DNA of 9,729 nt from Candidatus Bathyarchaeota archaeon. Its GTDB lineage: Archaea; Asgardarchaeota; Lokiarchaeia; Sigyniarchaeales; Sigyniarchaeaceae. Under the pieces are notes generated by a model. It saw nothing but the letters and a program-made list of their open reading frames with translations, ran no database searches and was not told the origin of the DNA. Position numbers and translations under genes: made by a program. Shown in pieces: positions 6,203 through 9,729 of the stretch (the stretch's first letter is position 1; every line of letters starts with the position of its first letter). The stretch is from positions 1 to 9,729 of the forward strand of contig WJJB01000398.1 of assembly GCA_014729935.1 (NCBI GenBank), read 5' to 3'.

Positions 6203-7042
6203 ATGGATATGTTCAAGATCATCGATGCCCATGTCCACGCGTTTCCATCCAAGCTATTCAATGCCATTTGGGCCTATTTCGAAAGGCACTACTGGCACGT
6301 GCAATACAAGCTTGACGCCGATGCCATTATAGCGTTCTTGAAAGCCCGGGGAATCCTGCACGTGGTAATCTTGAATTATGCCCATGAACCTGGCATGTCA
6401 AGGGCATTGAATGATTGGACAAAAGAGTTCAGCCGCAGACATGAATGTGTTCACCCCCTTGGGACCATCCATCCACGTGATCCATGGTTGGAAGATGAGT
6501 TGGACCGGGTCTTGGGAACGGGAGACGGTTGTCTCGATCTTGGGGGATTGAAAATTCAATTACTGGTCACGGATTTCGATCCTGGCATTCGTCGCATGGA
6601 TGCAGTCTACGAGGCATTGCTCGAGCACGAGAAAATCATTGTCATGCACGCGGGGACGGGTCCCATTGCAAACGAGCATGTTGGCATCGGAAAAGTTAGG
6701 GCAGTGCTCGATCGCTATCCCAGATTGCGTTTACAAGTGCCACATCTCGGATGCTTTGAATATAACGAATTCCTTGATCTCGTGGAAGATTTTTCCAACG
6801 TGTACCTGGACACGGCAATGGTTCTCGTGGACCATGGATTATTCGATGGCAAGGTGAAGGAAGAAGCCCTTTTCGATCGCCTTGTTGAACTTCAGGATCG
6901 GTTGCTTTTTGGTTCCGACTTTCCCAATATCCCCTACGACTACCATCTTTCCATTGAGAGCATCAAGGGATTACCCGTGGAGGAGTCCATGAAGAGGAAG
7001 ATTTTTTCCGAGAATGCAACCAATTTCTACCGGCTACCTTGA
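6203..7042 (+). CDS. Amidohydrolase-2 family (ACMSD-like) metal-dependent hydrolase or decarboxylase
   Basis: The 279-residue product has the TIM-barrel metal-site pattern of the amidohydrolase_2 family, which includes aminocarboxymuconate-semialdehyde decarboxylase and resorcylate decarboxylases. Seen: DAHVHAF with His10 and His12 on strand 1, GGLKIQ with Lys117, VMHAGTG with His149, VPHLG with His181, and FGSDFPN with Asp239, plus a C-terminal ENATNFYRL helix of the usual kind. All main metal ligands are present, so activity is likely. The length is slightly under the 300-340 of typical members. No signal peptide. The substrate cannot be read from the sequence. It follows the acetyltransferase gene by 33 nt on the same strand, so co-transcription is likely. 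No good Shine-Dalgarno is seen at the ATG at 6203 or at the ATG two codons on. It ends 7 nt from the convergent gene. Confidence 0.85.
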   Translation: MDMFKIIDAHVHAFPSKLFNAIWAYFERHYWHVQYKLDADAIIAFLKARGILHVVILNYAHEPGMSRALNDWTKEFSRRHECVHPLGTIHPRDPWLEDELDRVLGTGDGCLDLGGLKIQLLVTDFDPGIRRMDAVYEALLEHEKIIVMHAGTGPIANEHVGIGKVRAVLDRYPRLRLQVPHLGCFEYNEFLDLVEDFSNVYLDTAMVLVDHGLFDGKVKEEALFDRLVELQDRLLFGSDFPNIPYDYHLSIESIKGLPVEESMKRKIFSENATNFYRLP

Positions 7043-7049
7043 ACGAAAT

Positions 7050-8015
7050 TCAATCACCAATATCTTGGACGTGGTTCAAGGGGATCTTGGCAAGTCGCGT
7101 TTCGTTACTCCCGTTTTCCCGAGCCGCTTCGAAATAAACGAGCAAGTAATCCCCAGAAGTCATCCAATGAGAGTACCGCCAGGTGTGGTAGGTTCCAGGT
7201 GTCGTGCTTTTCAATAAAGGCTCGGCAGGTGTAAGATCGTGAAAGGTCTCCAAGTCTAACGTGAATGCGAGTCCGGTGGCAATGTTGTACCCAGGATCCG
7301 TCCAATTCAAGCTTGATCCTTCATATACGAGCAGGAATCCCACTTCCAACGGGAGCAAGCATGCAGGTCTCGTGAAAAAATCATGCCATCCAGTATTTGC
7401 AAGAATTGGATTCTTCCCCTCCCTCTCCCACGTAATCCCGTCATTACTGGTGAAATGGTAGGGGCGTTCCACCCTGTCAAACCCTATCACGAACATGTGC
7501 CACGTGTCATCCAAGATGGTGATGAAGGGGTCTTTGTACTGGATTTCAAATGTTGAATGGTGCGTGGATGATCCCACGTGTTCAACATCCGGTTGCTCTG
7601 GACCTAGCACGACCTGAAGCGAGCTTGGATTGATATCTGCCAAGGTTCTTGCGTCACCCATCGCCCAGATGCACCATCCCTGCTCGAGTTCCCCGCAACC
7701 GAAAAGGCGGATTTTCCGAGACGAAGGCACGCGCACGAGAGCTGGTCTCTCGAATCCGTTGATGCCCGCCTCCTCCTTACTTATTCCCTTCACCTTCTTG
7801 AAATTAATTCCATCTGCACTTTCGAAAAGCCGAATTTCGTATCCTCTTCTCCCCCTGGGGGCGATTGCATCACGCATGCGCAATGCCATGAGTACCGTTC
7901 CATCTGGTAACCGGAGGACTGATGGTGCTCCCGCCCACCAATCCTTTTCATTCCTGTCGGGTTCCATGATGGTCCTGTACCGCTCCATCCCTTTCTTGAG
8001 CTGCTGCATGTCCAT
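7050..8015 (-). CDS. Five-bladed beta-propeller protein, GH130/GH43-like glycosidase or phosphorylase
   Basis: The 321-residue product has repeating strands with the blade signatures of the GH43/GH32/GH130 propeller superfamily. Blades start near WWAGAPSVLRLPDG (26-39), GFERPALVRV (87-96), KDPFITILDDTWHMF (161-175), FTRPACLLP (214-222) with VYEGSS (230-235), and YSHWMTSGDYLLVYFEAA (281-298). Asp-box-like turns SADGINF (66-72) and SNDGITW (190-196) are present. There is no signal peptide, so it acts in the cytosol, as GH130 phosphorylases do. GH130 enzymes act on beta-mannosides using phosphate or water; the exact reaction here is inference, and a non-enzymatic propeller is possible. No sugar transporter or other carbohydrate gene is adjacent. 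ATGs two and nine codons downstream are alternative starts. It is convergent with the amidohydrolase gene and lies downstream of the zinc-ribbon gene. Confidence 0.75.
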   Translation of the reverse strand: MDMQQLKKGMERYRTIMEPDRNEKDWWAGAPSVLRLPDGTVLMALRMRDAIAPRGRRGYEIRLFESADGINFKKVKGISKEEAGINGFERPALVRVPSSRKIRLFGCGELEQGWCIWAMGDARTLADINPSSLQVVLGPEQPDVEHVGSSTHHSTFEIQYKDPFITILDDTWHMFVIGFDRVERPYHFTSNDGITWEREGKNPILANTGWHDFFTRPACLLPLEVGFLLVYEGSSLNWTDPGYNIATGLAFTLDLETFHDLTPAEPLLKSTTPGTYHTWRYSHWMTSGDYLLVYFEAARENGSNETRLAKIPLNHVQDIGD

Positions 8016-8129
8016 GAAGATCGATCCTATCGAGCTTTTGGTGTGTAATAATGGTTCTGGTCATGGTTGCATTGACGGGGAAAAAAAGGTAGATCAGGGA
8101 AGGATTTCAGATAACCGACGAGTATAGAG
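8016..8129. other. Short intergenic spacer between propeller and zinc-ribbon genes
   Basis: The 114 bases hold an A7 run at 8081-8087, read as T7 on the minus strand, which can end the zinc-ribbon transcript. A separate promoter for the propeller gene is then expected, but only weak AT-rich candidates are seen near 8045-8053. No small gene is supported. Confidence 0.4.
8081..8087 (-). terminator. T7 tract, terminator of the zinc-ribbon gene
   Basis: Seven T residues on the minus strand lie about 43 nt past the stop codon at 8130, with no preceding hairpin. This suits archaeal termination and suggests the propeller gene is transcribed separately. Confidence 0.5.
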
Positions 8130-8882
8130 TCATTTTTTTCCCATTTTCACCTTGTCTCCACAAGAATTACAAAACACGGCTCCAGGGGCAAGTAGTTCAC
8201 CACATTGGGTGCAAATGATTTCTTGCCCGCACTCGTTGCAAAACTTGTGCTTGCTGGTGAGAACGGCACCGCAATTCGGGCACACTGTTGCTTGTTCGCT
8301 TGAGAGGGATATTTGTTTCTTGGTGGGATCTCCGAGATCCACGGGATCACCGCATTTCACGCAAAACTTTGCCATTGAGGATAGTAAACCACCGCATGCG
8401 TCACAAAAAATCTCTCTGTGACAATTTGGACATACCTGCTCTTCGTCATTCACGGTTTCACCGCAAGTCGGACAGGAAATGACCATTCTATCTGCGGATG
8501 GCATGTCTTTCTCCAGCAAGAAGTATAACTCGCCATCGATGAATCGTTTCTCTCTTTTTCCACATTCCAAACACTCCACCTTCACCGTGTACTCGCTTTT
8601 CGGATTTCCCTCCGATTCGAGCAGTTTCAATGAATTTTCTTCACCACACTTGCTGCAAGTGTTCATCAAATCTTCTAGAAGTGGTTGCCATTTCCTGATT
8701 TCTTCTTGATCGAGAGATAAGGGGAACTTGTATGATTTTCCACAATCTGGACATTTCCCGGTGATGATGGCTTCCTCGTCCTTCCTGTCCTTCCTCACCT
8801 GGATTGGGACAAGCATGCCATCACATTTCTTGTTCCCACAAGAGAATTTCACGCTCCGGTAATAATCGGCTTCAAATGTCAT
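8130..8882 (-). CDS. Multi-zinc-ribbon protein with six CxxC-type modules
   Basis: The 250-residue product (from the ATG at 8882) has 24 cysteines set as six four-Cys modules: 15/20 with 44/47, 76/79 with 104/107, 137/140 with 151/154, 160/163 with 174/177, 201/204 with 215/218, and 224/227 with 238/241. The last four are compact double zinc-ribbon (DZR-like) units of the form CPxCG...FCxxCG; the first two are longer-looped. It has no signal peptide, no membrane segment and no enzymatic domain. Such arrays bind protein partners or nucleic acid, and no function can be named. AGGTGA at 8890-8895 lies 7 nt before the ATG at 8882 and decides the start; an upstream TTG at 8924 would add 14 residues (MFLEAALAYSGESE) without support. 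It is divergent from the HAD gene. Confidence 0.85.
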   Translation of the reverse strand: MTFEADYYRSVKFSCGNKKCDGMLVPIQVRKDRKDEEAIITGKCPDCGKSYKFPLSLDQEEIRKWQPLLEDLMNTCSKCGEENSLKLLESEGNPKSEYTVKVECLECGKREKRFIDGELYFLLEKDMPSADRMVISCPTCGETVNDEEQVCPNCHREIFCDACGGLLSSMAKFCVKCGDPVDLGDPTKKQISLSSEQATVCPNCGAVLTSKHKFCNECGQEIICTQCGELLAPGAVFCNSCGDKVKMGKK

Positions 8883-8889
8883 TTCAGAT

Positions 8890-8895
8890 TCACCT
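8890..8895 (-). promoter_or_regulatory. Ribosome binding site of the zinc-ribbon gene
   Basis: AGGTGA on the minus strand lies 7 nt before the ATG at 8882, matching the 3' end of 16S rRNA well. It argues against the upstream TTG start at 8924. Confidence 0.65.
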
Positions 8896-8938
8896 GAGTA
8901 TGCTAATGCAGCCTCGAGGAACAAGACCTTCGCAATCC

Positions 8939-8944
8939 TTTAAA
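8939..8944. promoter_or_regulatory. Palindromic TTTAAA, candidate shared TATA element of two divergent genes
   Basis: TTTAAA is the only TATA-like element in the short gap between the zinc-ribbon and HAD genes. It lies about 40 nt before the HAD start at 8981 and about 57 nt before the zinc-ribbon start at 8882. Being palindromic it can be read in both directions, but the dominant direction is not known. Confidence 0.4.
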
Positions 8945-8967
8945 TCTATCTCTGGCTGAAAAGAATG

Positions 8968-8973
8968 AAGGTG
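8968..8973 (+). promoter_or_regulatory. Ribosome binding site of the HAD phosphatase gene
   Basis: AAGGTG lies 7 nt before the ATG at 8981 and supports that start over the in-frame ATG at 8990, for which no Shine-Dalgarno is seen at a good distance. Confidence 0.55.
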
Positions 8974-8980
8974 CTAGCTC

Positions 8981-9511
8981 ATGGTTCCAATGGCAAATGT
9001 GAAAATTATCGTGTTTGATGTGGATGATACCCTTTGGTATAGCGTTGCAGATGACAGAGCACTTGAGAGATTCAAGCGTTTGGATGAACGACGGGTATCC
9101 GATCACGTGGGTCATGCGCAAGAGCTCGTGGAGAATGCATCCACCGTGTTGCACTCGCTGGTCGATCTAGGGTACATATTATGCCTAGGTACCATGGGCC
9201 CCGAGTCACAGGTGCGTTCTTTCATGGAAGCATTCGAACTGGACCATATCTTCAATTTCCAGTTGTCCCTGTTTGATAGAGTTGACAAGGCAGAGAAGAT
9301 ACGTCACACCCTTTCGATGGCTAATGAAATCTTAGATGAGCCAGTGCATCCCAAGGATGTTGTATTCGTGGATGATAACATGGGTTACTTGAAGGATGTG
9401 AATGATGCATTTCCTGACGTGAAATGCGTGTGGGCGCATTACCGGATGCCACCTGGATTGAGAGCATTGAATGCAGACATGGTGGAGATGCATGGCGTAA
9501 AACTATGGTAA
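8981..9511 (+). CDS. MDP-1-like HAD-superfamily phosphatase
   Basis: The 176-residue product is a small HAD hydrolase close to the magnesium-dependent phosphatase-1 (MDP-1) group. Motif I is VFDVDDTLW with nucleophile Asp13 and acid/base Asp15; motif II is around LCLGTMG with Thr71; motif III is likely Lys106 in EKIRHTL; motif IV is VVFVDDN with Asp131 and Asp132. A small insertion between motif I and II fits the C0/C1-light type of cap, as in MDP-1. MDP-1 in eukaryotes dephosphorylates protein tyrosines and sugar-amine adducts in vitro; the substrate here is not known. GAAGGTG ends 7 nt before the ATG at 8981, which favours this over the ATG at 8990. Soluble, no signal peptide. It is probably transcribed alone. 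Confidence 0.85.
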   Translation: MVPMANVKIIVFDVDDTLWYSVADDRALERFKRLDERRVSDHVGHAQELVENASTVLHSLVDLGYILCLGTMGPESQVRSFMEAFELDHIFNFQLSLFDRVDKAEKIRHTLSMANEILDEPVHPKDVVFVDDNMGYLKDVNDAFPDVKCVWAHYRMPPGLRALNADMVEMHGVKLW

Positions 9512-9536
9512 CATCCATGCCACTCGTTCACATCAT

Positions 9537-9716
9537 TCATCTTGCATGTTTAAGTTGGTTAAAGCCAGCTTCCATGAATTCAAATTTTGCAGGCAATCGT
9601 TCCAGCATGCTGGAGAAATCCCTAAAATTCGATGTCCAGGCACCCAAAACAAGGCACGGCTTATGTTTCAAAGGAAGGAGTACTTGCCCCTTTTGCCTTG
9701 AATGTTGAACTACCAC
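9537..9716 (-). CDS. Possible small or broken gene, 59 codons
   Basis: A minus-strand frame from GTG at 9716 to TGA at 9537 encodes 59 residues that read like real protein, with a KPCLVLGAW segment and a C-terminus of MLERLPAKFEF and AGFNQLKHAR. No family is recognised. The frame is closed by a TAG at 9722-9720, so it is either a short gene, the 3' end of a gene with a frameshift near 9715, or chance. The other minus frame that enters from the right edge (9729 inward, reading FSLGRGSSTF) stays open to a TAA near 9661, so a frameshifted join is possible. No clear ribosome site precedes the GTG. It would be convergent with the HAD gene. Confidence 0.3.
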   Translation of the reverse strand: MVVQHSRQKGQVLLPLKHKPCLVLGAWTSNFRDFSSMLERLPAKFEFMEAGFNQLKHAR

Positions 9717-9729
9717 GCCCTAAACTAAA

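Noticed and set aside
7630..8127. Plus-strand open frame of 165 codons over the propeller gene start
   Set aside because: Antisense to the propeller gene; no motifs, Ser/Pro-rich translation.
8883..8924. Upstream TTG start for the zinc-ribbon gene
   Set aside because: AGGTGA at 8890-8895 sits inside this extension and points to the ATG at 8882.
9424..9708. Plus-strand open frame overlapping the HAD gene end and the right spacer
   Set aside because: It starts inside the HAD gene in another frame and its translation has no protein-like pattern; the minus-strand frame is slightly better but still weak.
1..9729. CRISPR arrays, tRNA or rRNA genes, insertion sequences, prophage genes
   Set aside because: No spaced direct repeats, no cloverleaf patterns, no transposase or integrase motifs and no terminal inverted repeats were seen on either strand.

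Overview
This window looks like a piece of an archaeal chromosome, not a phage, plasmid or island. Several genes have archaeal-type families: a soluble TraB/PrgY-like protein, an NSUN6-like PUA-containing RNA m5C methyltransferase, a membrane-anchored tandem winged-helix protein, and a multi-zinc-ribbon protein. Candidate promoters are TATA-like, and T-tract terminators lack hairpins. Shine-Dalgarno motifs precede several genes, so many messages are leadered. Base composition is moderate. I cannot fix the lineage; an Asgard or other mesophilic archaeal lineage would fit, but this is inference.

Layout: (1) 1-779 (-), 5' part of an inositol-1-phosphate synthase, cut by the window edge; it diverges from (2) 945-1655 (+), a regulator with two hydrophobic N-terminal segments and two winged helices, followed by a T7 tract. 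(3) 1766-3806 (+), a two-gene unit: the TraB-like protein overlaps the NSUN6-like methyltransferase by 11 nt. (4) 3832-4838 (-), two small unrecognised proteins encoded in tandem and possibly translationally coupled. (5) 4997-7042 (+), a two-domain GNAT acetyltransferase followed after 33 nt by a cytosolic amidohydrolase of the ACMSD-like family. (6) 7050-8924 (-), a five-bladed propeller protein resembling GH130/GH43 glycosidases, and upstream of it a 24-cysteine zinc-ribbon protein. (7) 8981-9511 (+), a small HAD phosphatase like MDP-1, divergent from the zinc-ribbon gene across a short gap holding one TTTAAA element. (8) 9512-9729, mostly unassigned, with a weak 59-codon minus-strand frame.

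Most genes look like single-gene or two-gene housekeeping units with no common pathway. The neighbourhoods with the most unexplained content are the small coupled pair at 3832-4838, the GNAT/amidohydrolase unit with its repeat-flanked promoter, and the membrane winged-helix regulator facing the inositol-phosphate synthase gene. No CRISPR array, tRNA, rRNA, insertion sequence or attachment site was found. I see no convincing defence or otherwise new multi-gene system here.
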